A DNA stretch of 64,000 bases from Chitinophaga ginsengisegetis (GTDB taxonomy: Bacteria; Bacteroidota; Bacteroidia; Chitinophagales; Chitinophagaceae), in contig NZ_FUZZ01000005.1 in assembly GCF_900168065.1 (NCBI RefSeq), forward strand, positions 496,001 through 560,000. The letters are read 5' to 3'. A program made the position numbers and the translations under genes. This document shows, one piece after another, positions 44,085-52,678 of this stretch; position 1 is the stretch's first letter, and each line of letters opens with the position of its first letter. Under the pieces are notes generated by a model. That model was given only the letters and a program-made list of their open reading frames with translations, had not been told where the DNA came from and made no database searches.

Positions 44085-44858
44085 TTCTTCCGCTATTTCA
44101 TCGCGTTCACGCACGATCAGTTTCATCACCTCATTTCCCTTTTTTATAAACTCAAAGGTGAGGTCACGGTCTTTCGAAAAGAAGAGATTTTCTTTCTCAG
44201 CATAAAGCGAAAAGTTTTTATCGCCTATCTGCATAAGGAGTGATCCGGCTTCCGCCTTTATATACATAGCAGCGGTTTGCGGGCCTTTATATTTACCGGC
44301 GTAGCTACGCAGTACATCAGCCGGTAATGTAAGGGCCTTTCTTTTATTGATATAAGGCGCCGGGCCGTGGTCGTAACTCAGTACCCGCGTCATTTTCCAG
44401 CTGCCGTTTTTCAGCAGCCACAGATGGGTGAATTTTGCAAGTCCTTCTGCATGTTCCTTCTTTCCTTTTTCCTGTACATAAAACAGGTGGCTGCCGGTAA
44501 GTATGGCGCCGTATATCACGCCATCTTTTTTGAGCGGGAATACTTTGATGCTGCTGTCGATCACCTCTCTTCTTAAAGTAAAACTATCCCTGTTGCTGCA
44601 AACTCCTTTTTCAAATGATTGCGCCAAAGCGGGTATACCGAGCGTGATGCCTCCTTTGTCGTGATAGAATTCTATGTCTTCCGAGAAGTAACTCATCATT
44701 TTTGATACGTCACAATTATTATACGCCTGCCAGAAAAGACTATCGTTATGCAGTATGACGGCAGACAGTTGTTGATCGTTGTTCTGTGCCACGGATATGC
44801 TGCGGAAGGAGAGCATACTTACCAGTACCAGCGTGGCGGCTATAAGCTGTTTTTTCAT
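44028..44858 (-). CDS. Secreted DUF4440/NTF2-like protein
   Basis: 276 residues with a signal peptide (LVLVSMLSFRSISVAQ). The first half is an NTF2-like DUF4440 fold: LHNDSLFWQAYNNCDVSKMM, YFSEDIEFYHDKGGITLG and KFTHLWLLKNGSWKMTRVLS. A second beta-rich part follows (LRSYAGKYKGPQTAAMYIKA). The last 19 codons lie inside the convergent cyclase gene and give an atypical tail (DSQGTDGRATGASQL), as if a stop had been lost. No active site can be assigned. Confidence 0.82.
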   Translation of the reverse strand: MKKQLIAATLVLVSMLSFRSISVAQNNDQQLSAVILHNDSLFWQAYNNCDVSKMMSYFSEDIEFYHDKGGITLGIPALAQSFEKGVCSNRDSFTLRREVIDSSIKVFPLKKDGVIYGAILTGSHLFYVQEKGKKEHAEGLAKFTHLWLLKNGSWKMTRVLSYDHGPAPYINKRKALTLPADVLRSYAGKYKGPQTAAMYIKAEAGSLLMQIGDKNFSLYAEKENLFFSKDRDLTFEFIKKGNEVMKLIVRERDEIAEELQRDSQGTDGRATGASQL

Positions 44859-44900
44859 TAGGGAAATTGTTTATGTAATAGAATGACGGCTTGTCTGGTA

Positions 44901-44908
44901 CAAAGGTA
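44901..44908 (-). promoter_or_regulatory. Predicted -7 promoter element for the DUF4440 gene
   Basis: TACCTTTG on the minus strand matches TAnnTTTG exactly, 42 bp upstream of the start codon at 44858. Confidence 0.5.
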
Positions 44909-44920
44909 GATTATTACATG

Positions 44921-44941
44921 GTACTATCCAATACATAGTAC
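44921..44941. promoter_or_regulatory. Inverted-repeat operator upstream of the DUF4440 gene
   Basis: GTACTAT (44921-44927) and ATAGTAC (44935-44941) form a perfect 7-7-7 inverted repeat; ACATAGTACTATGT (44933-44946) is itself a 14-bp palindrome. It lies 12 bp upstream of the -7 box, where a repressor would block polymerase. The pattern is PadR- or TetR-like; no such regulator is in this window. Confidence 0.5.
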
Positions 44942-44984
44942 TATGTTATTTATAATAAACTTTACAAGTGGTAGTAATTACACG

Positions 44985-47900
44985 TTAGAGCGGCGTATTC
45001 AGCTTTGATTGCACTGTAGCCACATGATCATCTTTCACGGCTTCGAGGTACAAACGGTAGTGTTCCGGATTTTCAGGTATGGAGATAGTAATGAAGGCGC
45101 CCTTGCCCAGTTTTCTTAAAAAGATGTTGTTGCCATCACCATCTGTTTTTACAAGATACCATTCAAGCTTTACACCGGCGTTGTTAGCAGCGGGTTTCCA
45201 TTCATTGTTGTTGTAAATAAGTGCATGATAGGTGAGCCGGTCGTCCGGATAGGTGGTTCTGGCTGGTCGAAGTATATGGATACGCGGAATAGCCGGTTCG
45301 CGGAAGGTGTTGCTCCATAAGTATCCCAGCTGGTAGAAGGATGATTTATATCTTCCCCAATGGTCGGTGAGGCCGTCAAATGTTACGTAGTCCCGTGTTT
45401 CCAGGTCCTGCCAGCTGGTAATGAAAGCTGGTTGCCGGTTACCTGGCAGGTGGGCGTAAGCCGCTACCGGTATCTGGCTGAAATAATGGGGAAGGGTAAC
45501 GGATGCCAGTTGCGACAAACCGGTGGTATCGTTCCCCATCACAATGCCGAATGCATCTGCCTGTGGTAACTGCTGATGCAGCATTTCCAGGTCGCCGGCT
45601 ATGTGGCTGTTCATAGCTACATCTATTGTCAGTGGCCTGGTAGCATCTATGGCCTTAATGGCGGTCATCAGGTTGCCGAGCCAGGTGATAAAGTTTTGTT
45701 GCTGATAAAGTAGTTCCGGCTTAAAGTACTCTTTTGAAAGCTGCTGCCATACAGTGCCGCCGATGTTCCAGGCTACTATGCTGCGGTCGTGTTTCAGTGC
45801 TGCTACCCGGTGAAGGATGGTTTTCCGGAGATCGGAAAGCATGGCCGCATCTTTATCCATATCTGTTATGGCAGGAATCCAGAAGCCATAATGAATATTT
45901 ATATCCAGTTCTTTTGCCACATGCAGGATGTTCCGGTCGTATACACCGGGGCCAAAGCGGCGGATGGTATTGGCGCCAAGTGCTTTCATGCCCGCGAAAT
46001 CTTTGGTGATCTCCCGGCGGGTAAGGGCGTGTAAATTCCTGAACCAGTTTTCTCCTTTCTGATAATTTATTCCCCGGATGCTGTCCGGCAGTGGTATAGC
46101 AGCCGTTGCCCGGCCGGATGGCGGCGTTGCGATGATATTGCCGTAAGGGATTGTTTTCCCGGACTCACGGATACGGGTATACTTTTCTGCTGCAGCAAAT
46201 ACTTTTCCGGGTTCCTGTAATTTCCAGTTAAGCTTGTCTCCTGCAACGGGGCGTAATACGTTTTTATCCTGGTCGCTGTTAAATAATATGAAGGCGTGTA
46301 TTTCACTGAAGGAATGATCAATTGCGTTAAAGGCATCGTTTAGCCATAGCTGTTGGTTGCCGGCGGCGGTGAGCGAGCCCATTTCAGCTACCATCACGGG
46401 CAGGCCGGAACGGAATACCGGCAGCTGATGAAACGGTGCATACAACTCCCGGAAAGCATAGGATTGCCCGTTTTCATTTTGCGGTCCATAGTTAAGCCCC
46501 GTCACCCCAATCCAGTCGACATACGATGTTCCGGGAAAATATTCCGTTGCCGCAGCAGCGCGCCACGGGTTCCATACCCAGATAACATTGCCGGCGCCAT
46601 TGCGTTGAAAGAGGTCATATACATATCTCCAGGCGGCTTTGAACTCTTCCGGTGTGTTGTTACCGGTTTGCGACCAGGGATAGGCGGGGTTATCCGCTTC
46701 ATGCGCAAAACGAAGGTATACCGGCCGGTTCAATGATTTAATCCGGGCAGCAAACCTCAGCAGGTATTCATCGAAAGCGCCTGCGCTGATGCGCGCAAAC
46801 ACCTTTTGTTCTTTATGCAGTGCCGCATTTTCAAACAGGGAGGTCCAGGGTTCCCAGGTGATCATGGGCAGCGATCCGTTGTTGTAAATGGCGGCTATCA
46901 GCGAGTCGGGTAAGTTGCATTGCGGCGCATCTCCCCAGGGCAGATACAACGATATGATGTTGAAGCGGGCGTTAAACTGTTGCTGGTAGTCTTTTACCTG
47001 TTGAATGGCAGTGAGACCGTTTGCTTCATCCGGACTGAATATCCCGGTGTAAAATGTTTTTTGTTTTTGTGTTGGCGGATGCACAACAGCAGCGGGTTCG
47101 GGATTGCTTCGAATCATATACCCCGTTAACACAACAATGGCCAGGAGTAAGGGCAACCCCAGCTTACGGAAGGCAGCATATAAATGAAGATGCCGGAAAA
47201 GCCATAATTGCTTCTTTAACAGTAACGGGTATATGAGCACGATCCTTAGCCAATGATATTTTACCGCCAGGCGGCGCAGGCGCAGACTGGCAATAATATT
47301 GAACATCATGATCAGGCAGTTCACGCCTGCGATGCCGGCCATCACAAGAGAATAGGGATTCCAGTCGTACGACAGCCCGTAAACAATCGCCGCCAGTGAA
47401 GTAAGCAGCACCAATATATTAGGTATGTTCAGCTGCCAGTTATCAGCTCCGCTGTCGTCTTTAGGAGTGGGAATATACGGTACCTTCTTCCGGATAACGG
47501 TATACACCAATCCGAGGATATAGATCCACCAGGTACCGATCAGCAGGAGTCCGCCTACCACGTGAAAGCCTCTTTCTGTTTCTTCCATCACCCATCGTTG
47601 TACAAAATGACGGATCAGGATAATTGCTGTAACGGTAGGTAATCCCAGCAGGGCAAAGTTGATAAAGTCTACCCGCAAAGGTATCAGCCCGGTAAACAGG
47701 GAGAGAACAGGGATGAGGAAATTTATAAAGAAAACAATGCCGGATAAATAATGAAAGGGAATGGTGCCGTAGTGCAGGCGTTGCCGCCAGGTAAAAGACC
47801 GGAATAATTTCGGGTAGGAGGTAACCAGTAATTCCAGGGTACCACGCGCCCATTTCAATTGTTGGGCGTAATAGGCCGACATGGTGGCCGGTACGAGCCC

Positions 47901-48752
47901 CCTGGTGAGTACAGCCGGCACATACACCGATTTCCAGCCTTTGGCATGCAGCTGCATAGCGGTATGCATGTCTTCCGCAAGACCGCTGGCGTGTCCTCCG
48001 ATAGAATCCAGCGCGGCTCTCCGGAAGGTACAGTTAGCGCCGATGGCCAGCACGGTGCCATAACTATTCATGGTGGCCATGATAGGGCCGTAAAACTGGA
48101 AGGTTTGCTGGGCCGCACCTTTGGCCACGAGGCTGTCGCCCAGGTTGCTGTATGCCTGAACAATCTGTACAAACCCTACTTCGGGGTTATTGAAATGTGA
48201 TACAATTACGTCGAGGAAGTCCGGCGAAGGAACATGATCCGGGTCCATCACCACGCAGAGTTCCCCGGTAGCCTGTTTCAAGGCATTATTGATGTTGCCG
48301 GCTTTGGCATCTTCACGGGTAAATCTTGTTACATGTTTTACGCCCAGTTGTTTACATACTTCAATCAGGTAAGGGTCGTTGGCTTCATCGCAGAGATAGG
48401 TGGTATGCGGGTAGGTGATGGCCTGTATAGCCGTTAACGTTTCCACGATCATGGCGTAGGGTTCGCCCGGACAAAAGGTAGTAAAGATGTCAACCGTAAA
48501 GGGATGTTGTGTTTCCGGCGTTTCCGGTACTGAAATGGAAAAATAGTGATACCATTCGTGGAGTATCGTGAGGCAGTTAAAAACAAGACCAGCCATCAGG
48601 ATCCAGTAAAAAGGAGCATAACCTATCTGTGCCTTGTTTAAAAGACAATACAGCAGGTAAATCATGCTGCAGGCGCCCAGCAGGATCATGAGCCGTAGCG
48701 TAAAGCGTTCCCGGCGCGAAGGTGGTAAAATAGGTGATGGTCTATCTATCAT
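44985..48752 (-). CDS. GT2 polysaccharide synthase fused to a GH26-like hydrolase and a GH2-like pseudo-hydrolase
   Basis: 1255 residues. Residues 20-65 hold two membrane helices. Residues 85-310 are a BcsA-like GT2 domain with Asp-rich VMDPDH (170-172), GLAED (257-261) and QQLKWARG (297-304). Further membrane helices lie between 330 and 550. Residues of about 565-850 resemble GH26, with likely acid/base Glu685 in LRFAHEADNPAYPW and nucleophile Glu790 in VMVAEMGS. Residues of about 890-1140 resemble the GH2/GH5-like lipoprotein encoded upstream, but its acid/base and nucleophile Glu correspond here to Thr1000 (AWNIGGT) and Ser1113 (FITSW). The start overlaps the upstream gene by 4 bp. It probably makes and trims a beta-linked glycan; the sugar is not determined. 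Confidence 0.88.
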   Translation of the reverse strand: MIDRPSPILPPSRRERFTLRLMILLGACSMIYLLYCLLNKAQIGYAPFYWILMAGLVFNCLTILHEWYHYFSISVPETPETQHPFTVDIFTTFCPGEPYAMIVETLTAIQAITYPHTTYLCDEANDPYLIEVCKQLGVKHVTRFTREDAKAGNINNALKQATGELCVVMDPDHVPSPDFLDVIVSHFNNPEVGFVQIVQAYSNLGDSLVAKGAAQQTFQFYGPIMATMNSYGTVLAIGANCTFRRAALDSIGGHASGLAEDMHTAMQLHAKGWKSVYVPAVLTRGLVPATMSAYYAQQLKWARGTLELLVTSYPKLFRSFTWRQRLHYGTIPFHYLSGIVFFINFLIPVLSLFTGLIPLRVDFINFALLGLPTVTAIILIRHFVQRWVMEETERGFHVVGGLLLIGTWWIYILGLVYTVIRKKVPYIPTPKDDSGADNWQLNIPNILVLLTSLAAIVYGLSYDWNPYSLVMAGIAGVNCLIMMFNIIASLRLRRLAVKYHWLRIVLIYPLLLKKQLWLFRHLHLYAAFRKLGLPLLLAIVVLTGYMIRSNPEPAAVVHPPTQKQKTFYTGIFSPDEANGLTAIQQVKDYQQQFNARFNIISLYLPWGDAPQCNLPDSLIAAIYNNGSLPMITWEPWTSLFENAALHKEQKVFARISAGAFDEYLLRFAARIKSLNRPVYLRFAHEADNPAYPWSQTGNNTPEEFKAAWRYVYDLFQRNGAGNVIWVWNPWRAAAATEYFPGTSYVDWIGVTGLNYGPQNENGQSYAFRELYAPFHQLPVFRSGLPVMVAEMGSLTAAGNQQLWLNDAFNAIDHSFSEIHAFILFNSDQDKNVLRPVAGDKLNWKLQEPGKVFAAAEKYTRIRESGKTIPYGNIIATPPSGRATAAIPLPDSIRGINYQKGENWFRNLHALTRREITKDFAGMKALGANTIRRFGPGVYDRNILHVAKELDINIHYGFWIPAITDMDKDAAMLSDLRKTILHRVAALKHDRSIVAWNIGGTVWQQLSKEYFKPELLYQQQNFITWLGNLMTAIKAIDATRPLTIDVAMNSHIAGDLEMLHQQLPQADAFGIVMGNDTTGLSQLASVTLPHYFSQIPVAAYAHLPGNRQPAFITSWQDLETRDYVTFDGLTDHWGRYKSSFYQLGYLWSNTFREPAIPRIHILRPARTTYPDDRLTYHALIYNNNEWKPAANNAGVKLEWYLVKTDGDGNNIFLRKLGKGAFITISIPENPEHYRLYLEAVKDDHVATVQSKLNTPL

Positions 48753-50053
48753 CGACTGACTACGTAAAATGGTGTATTGGCGGTAGCAAAATGTCCTTTA
48801 TTATCAGAAACGGTGGCAAAGATCCTGTAAGGTCCTTCTTTTACAGGAGAACGGAACGTGATCTTATTTCCCTGCGGAGGCAGCAACAGGTTGTTGTAAG
48901 CAACGGGTTTCTGCAGGTTGGGCTCGTCCTGGTTTTTGGTGTGCCAGTCTTCCGCCAGTATCTCCCAGGTAATCCGTAAGGGGCCACCGGCGGTGTCCCG
49001 TAACAGCAATTCCGCGGTTTGCAGGCTGTTGGGATTTAATAAGATGTTGTCCCTGGCGCCTTTGCCGTTCAGTAATACATACTTTAATGCCGGGGCCTTG
49101 TAAGGAGGCCATTTGCCGGTCCACAGGTATTCCATCACGGCTACGGTTTCCGAAGCTTCACCCTCTTTTGTAAATAAGCTGAACCAGGTATGTGTTACTT
49201 CTTGTTTATTGCCCCAGTAAAAAACGCAGGCGCCGAGGAAGCGTGGATCTTTCACCGGCATGTACTGCTGATAAAGTTGCAGGTATTGCTCTGCCTTTTT
49301 GGTGCTGGTATTTTCAATGGGCGCTCCCCAGGTGGTGAACTCCGACTCCCACGGGCCGTTGATACCCCATTCCGTAATCAGGAAAGGACCATCCCAGAAC
49401 CACGAAAAGTTGTCCAGGTTGCGTTGCAGATCATGCAGCTCACCAAAAATATTCATCGAAATAAGGTCGAGGCCCGTTACTTTTAACCGGATGTTATAGA
49501 TGCACCGTTTGTTGAAATTTATCAGCGCGGTAGTTACCGGGTGATCGGGATCTTCCGTATGGATCATTTTCAAAAGGCGGTTATAAGCCGTGTAAAAGCT
49601 GTTGTACTGCGGTTTGTAGGGGAAATCAATTTCATTGCCCAGGCACCACATCAGCAATGCGGGATGCGACTTATACCGGTTTACCACATTCCTGAAAGCC
49701 GTGTATTGGGTGGCTACTTTGGCAGTGTCGTTATAGTAAAGTAAAAATCCGCTGACAGGCATAGGGAAACCTGCTATCACTGCTATATGATTGGCGTACG
49801 CGTCGTCCAGTATCTTACCGAGGTGTAAGGTATCCCAGGTACGGATGGTATTGCCACCGGCCGCAGATAGTTCCCGGAGATTTTCAAAACCAGCTGCCCC
49901 CTTTATTGTAAAGGGTTGTCCTTCGCGGTATAACTGGTATTGGTCGCCCTGTTTGCCAATGTAAACCTTGCCCTTACGCAACGGAGCGGAGGATGACAGG
50001 CAGCCGGTAAGAACAGTGAGCAACGCAGCATGAAAACAAATCTTCTTAAGCAT
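48749..50053 (-). CDS. GH2/GH5-like glycoside hydrolase lipoprotein
   Basis: 434 residues. Signal and lipobox: LLTVLTGC (Cys18). The TIM barrel begins at FTIKGAAGFENLRELSAAGG with NTIRTWD following, the acid/base is Glu141 in MWCLGNEID, and the nucleophile is Glu228 in PFLITEWGINGPW. A beta-sandwich ends the protein (PLRITWEILAEDWHTKNQDE). The start of the GT2-GH fusion gene overlaps its stop by 4 bp (ATGA), so the two are translationally coupled. It should act at the cell envelope on the polymer made by the partner, much as BcsZ accompanies BcsA, though the fold is different. Confidence 0.88.
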   Translation of the reverse strand: MLKKICFHAALLTVLTGCLSSSAPLRKGKVYIGKQGDQYQLYREGQPFTIKGAAGFENLRELSAAGGNTIRTWDTLHLGKILDDAYANHIAVIAGFPMPVSGFLLYYNDTAKVATQYTAFRNVVNRYKSHPALLMWCLGNEIDFPYKPQYNSFYTAYNRLLKMIHTEDPDHPVTTALINFNKRCIYNIRLKVTGLDLISMNIFGELHDLQRNLDNFSWFWDGPFLITEWGINGPWESEFTTWGAPIENTSTKKAEQYLQLYQQYMPVKDPRFLGACVFYWGNKQEVTHTWFSLFTKEGEASETVAVMEYLWTGKWPPYKAPALKYVLLNGKGARDNILLNPNSLQTAELLLRDTAGGPLRITWEILAEDWHTKNQDEPNLQKPVAYNNLLLPPQGNKITFRSPVKEGPYRIFATVSDNKGHFATANTPFYVVSR

Positions 50054-50202
50054 TCACCAGGTATAATATAATATATTACTTACAACACGAAACCGAATAT
50101 AATATAAAATCAGAAACTTATGCCGCCGGGGGATAGTATCCTCATTTTCCCGGACATAAAAGAAAATTGCTTATTTTCAATGGTACAGGCCATTAAACGA
50201 TT

Positions 50203-50799
50203 ATGATGAAACTACGAAAAGTACTCACCGGGGCAGCGCTTTGCTGTATGCTGTTCTTTTCTGCCAGCGTGCTGGCACAATCGGGAAAACCAGGCGTTAC
50301 AGATATCACCTTCCACATGCTCACCTGGGTGAAACACCTGGATAACGACGTCGATAAATATTTCAAACGTGAAAAAGGAGAACAGCTGAACCAACAGCTG
50401 GAAGCCCTGAAACAGGAATTGAATAATTACCGCAAAGCCAGGAAAACACTTTCAGACAGTTTGTTCCGGAATAATATTGCCCCCGGTAAAAAAGACGATT
50501 ATAACCTGGAAGCGCTGAAAGTAAAAATGAGCGCGGTGATGGAAAAACTGCGCGGGGTTACTGACCTGGTAAATCCTGAACTCCAGGCGGAAGGAGATAA
50601 ACTCAATGAAGAAATTTACAATGCTTTATACAGCGACCAGCCTAAGTATTTATCTTACCTGGAAGCATTCCTGGGCGGTTTGGAGGTCACTAAAAAGGAC
50701 CTGGCACTGGATGGCAGCACGGCTTATTCGCGCCTCGGAGACTGTGTGAATATCATCGCTTCACTGGAAGGAAAAATTAACAGGAAGATGGGGCAGTGA
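50203..50799 (+). CDS. Secreted helical protein of unknown function
   Basis: 198 residues with a clear signal peptide (LTGAALCCMLFFSASVLAQ). The mature part is helical, with a predicted coiled coil (QLNQQLEALKQELNNYRKAR) and later ELQAEGDKLNEEIYNALYSD. No family was recognised. It is divergent from the glycan operon across 149 bp of AT-rich DNA containing TATAATATAA twice (50062-50071, 50098-50107), so it may be linked to envelope functions, but nothing proves this. Confidence 0.65.
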   Translation: MMKLRKVLTGAALCCMLFFSASVLAQSGKPGVTDITFHMLTWVKHLDNDVDKYFKREKGEQLNQQLEALKQELNNYRKARKTLSDSLFRNNIAPGKKDDYNLEALKVKMSAVMEKLRGVTDLVNPELQAEGDKLNEEIYNALYSDQPKYLSYLEAFLGGLEVTKKDLALDGSTAYSRLGDCVNIIASLEGKINRKMGQ

Positions 50800-50802
50800 T
50801 CT

Positions 50803-51405
50803 TCACAAGCCTTTCCCTTTGCTTACCCAGTCATTGTTTTTAATACTGAAACGATAGGGGAGATAGGCATCTTCCCCGGCGTATTGCACGCCTACACGGG
50901 TAGACACCGTAATCGCATCTTCCGGAATACCCTTGCCGGATTCAATCCATACTTTCTTCCCGGTAAGGCTTTCCCCGTTCAGGCCGGCATCGATACCCAT
51001 TGCCTTGCAGAGGCTGCCCGGACCCGCAGTGAGTTTGACGGAGGGCTTGTTGTTATAACGCTGCTTCATCATTTCTATGCCATCAACAGGCTGCAGCGCC
51101 CTGATCAATACCGCATGCGGCGTATCTTCAATGTTGGTGACCACGTTAAAAAGATAGTGAATGCCATAACATAAATACACATACGCAAATCCGCCCGGCT
51201 TGTACATCACCTCCGTGCGTTTGGTACGGCGGTTATTCCAGGCATGCGAGGCCCGGTCGCCGCTGCCTGCATAGGCTTCTGTTTCCACAATCATACCAGC
51301 GGTGCGAACGCCATTGATATGTGTAACCAGTATTTTCCCCAGCAATTGTTTCGCAATGGTTGTCACCTCGTGCTGCTGATAAAATTCATGCTTTAACTTA
51401 GCCAT
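50803..51405 (-). CDS. DNA-3-methyladenine glycosylase (AAG/MPG type)
   Basis: 200 residues from the ATG at 51405 (MAKLKHEFYQQHEVTTIAKQ); the upstream extension has no support. Family motifs are LLGKILVTH, VETEAYAGSGDRASHAWNNR (with the catalytic Glu), PGGFAYVYLCYGIHYLFNVV, VLIRALQPVDG and LTAGPGSLCKAMGID. It removes alkylated purines from DNA at the start of base-excision repair. It is convergent with the secreted helical gene (stops 3 bp apart) and divergent from a Gfo/Idh/MocA gene. Confidence 0.93.
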   Translation of the reverse strand: MAKLKHEFYQQHEVTTIAKQLLGKILVTHINGVRTAGMIVETEAYAGSGDRASHAWNNRRTKRTEVMYKPGGFAYVYLCYGIHYLFNVVTNIEDTPHAVLIRALQPVDGIEMMKQRYNNKPSVKLTAGPGSLCKAMGIDAGLNGESLTGKKVWIESGKGIPEDAITVSTRVGVQYAGEDAYLPYRFSIKNNDWVSKGKGL

Positions 51406-51468
51406 CGAAATAAATATCCCTGTTTTAAAAAATGAATTTATGTTATTTGCATAATTATAAACATCATT

Positions 51469-52464
51469 ATGGAAGAAATAAAGTGGGGAATCATAGGTTG
51501 TGGAGATGTGACAGAAGTCAAAAGTGGCCCGGCTTTTAATAAAGTGCCGCATTCATCACTGGTAGCGGTTATGCGCAGAGACGCTGCAAAGGCGCAGGAC
51601 TATGCCCTGCGGCATGGCGTGCCCAAATGGTACAGCAATGCTGAACAGCTGATCAACGATCCGGAGATCAACGCCATATATATTGCCACACCGCCTTTGC
51701 AACATGAGGAATACACCCTCCTTGCTTTGTCGAAAGGAAAACCGGTGTACGTGGAAAAGCCAATGACGCTGGATGCCGCATCAGCCATCAGGATGAAAGC
51801 CGCATCGGATCAATACAACGTAAAATTAAGCGTGGCACACTACCGGCGCGAGCAGCCGGTATTCTTAAAAATAAAAGAGCTACTGGCGGATAACGCCATC
51901 GGTGATATCCGTTTTGTATCGCTGCAAATGCTGCAGCCGCCGGCTTCCAACCTGATAGCAGGTTCGGAGGTCAACTGGCGGATAGATCCCGCTGTTTCCG
52001 GTGGTGGCCTGTTTCACGACCTGGCCCCGCATCAGCTCGACCTGATGATCTATTTCTTCGGAAAGCCAAAGCACGCTGCCGGGATCGCCGCGAACCAGGC
52101 GGGAGTTAACCAGGCCGATGACCTGGTAACCGGGCATATCTTATTTGAAAACGGCGTAGTGTTTAATGGCATGTGGTGCTTTACGGTGTCGCCCGCTGAT
52201 CAGAAGGACTGTTGCGAAATAACCGGATCATCCGGCAAAATCAGCTTCCCCGTGTTTGGCAGTAAAATAACATTGAGCAAAGACGGACATACAGAAGAAT
52301 TTATTTTTGACCCTTTGCAACATGTGCAGCAACCCATGATAAAAAAGGTAACGGCCTATTTCCTCGGCAAAGGCGCTAATCCCTGTTCCGCAGAGCAGGC
52401 TATTTTATCAATGGAGCTGATGGACCAGTTCACGAAATCCGTGAAAAAAAGTACTGGCAATTAG
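51469..52464 (+). CDS. Gfo/Idh/MocA-family NAD(P)-dependent oxidoreductase
   Basis: 331 residues. The Rossmann start is KWGIIGCGDVTEVKSGPAF, followed by AVMRRDAAKAQDYALRHGVP, YIATPPLQHEEYTLLALSKG and the family Glu-Lys-Pro motif VYVEKPMTLDAAS. The C-terminal domain has GGGLFHDLAPHQLDLMIYFF with the usual Asp/His pair. It should oxidise or reduce a sugar or cyclitol with NAD(P). It stands alone. Confidence 0.92.
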   Translation: MEEIKWGIIGCGDVTEVKSGPAFNKVPHSSLVAVMRRDAAKAQDYALRHGVPKWYSNAEQLINDPEINAIYIATPPLQHEEYTLLALSKGKPVYVEKPMTLDAASAIRMKAASDQYNVKLSVAHYRREQPVFLKIKELLADNAIGDIRFVSLQMLQPPASNLIAGSEVNWRIDPAVSGGGLFHDLAPHQLDLMIYFFGKPKHAAGIAANQAGVNQADDLVTGHILFENGVVFNGMWCFTVSPADQKDCCEITGSSGKISFPVFGSKITLSKDGHTEEFIFDPLQHVQQPMIKKVTAYFLGKGANPCSAEQAILSMELMDQFTKSVKKSTGN

Positions 52465-52569
52465 GTGAATACCCAACTATTTGCGTATCTTAATTCCTGC
52501 AGAGAGCAGCATTCAACCATATCGCTCATTCAGAAGAACCAGTTGAACAGGACCCACGTTATTGATTAA

Positions 52570-52614
52570 CTACTTGACCGAGTAGTGTGATGCAGGCATA
52601 TCCTCCCGGATATG
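52570..52614 (+). other. Two small stem-loops in the leader of the Oar-like receptor gene
   Basis: CTACT/AGTAG (52570-52574 and 52581-52585) and CATATCC/GGATATG (52597-52603 and 52608-52614, 4-nt loop) form adjacent perfect stems 65-110 bp before ATG 52679. The role is unknown; a leader control element is possible. Confidence 0.35.
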
Positions 52615-52678
52615 AACTTTATGTTACGAATGCAGTGAACACTTAATATTCAAATTATCCTGTAATATTTTCGCGCTC

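Noticed and set aside
50062..50107. TATAATATAA repeated twice between the glycan operon and the secreted helical gene
   Set aside because: Such AT-rich repeats are common in intergenic DNA, and no Bacteroidota promoter box accompanies them.
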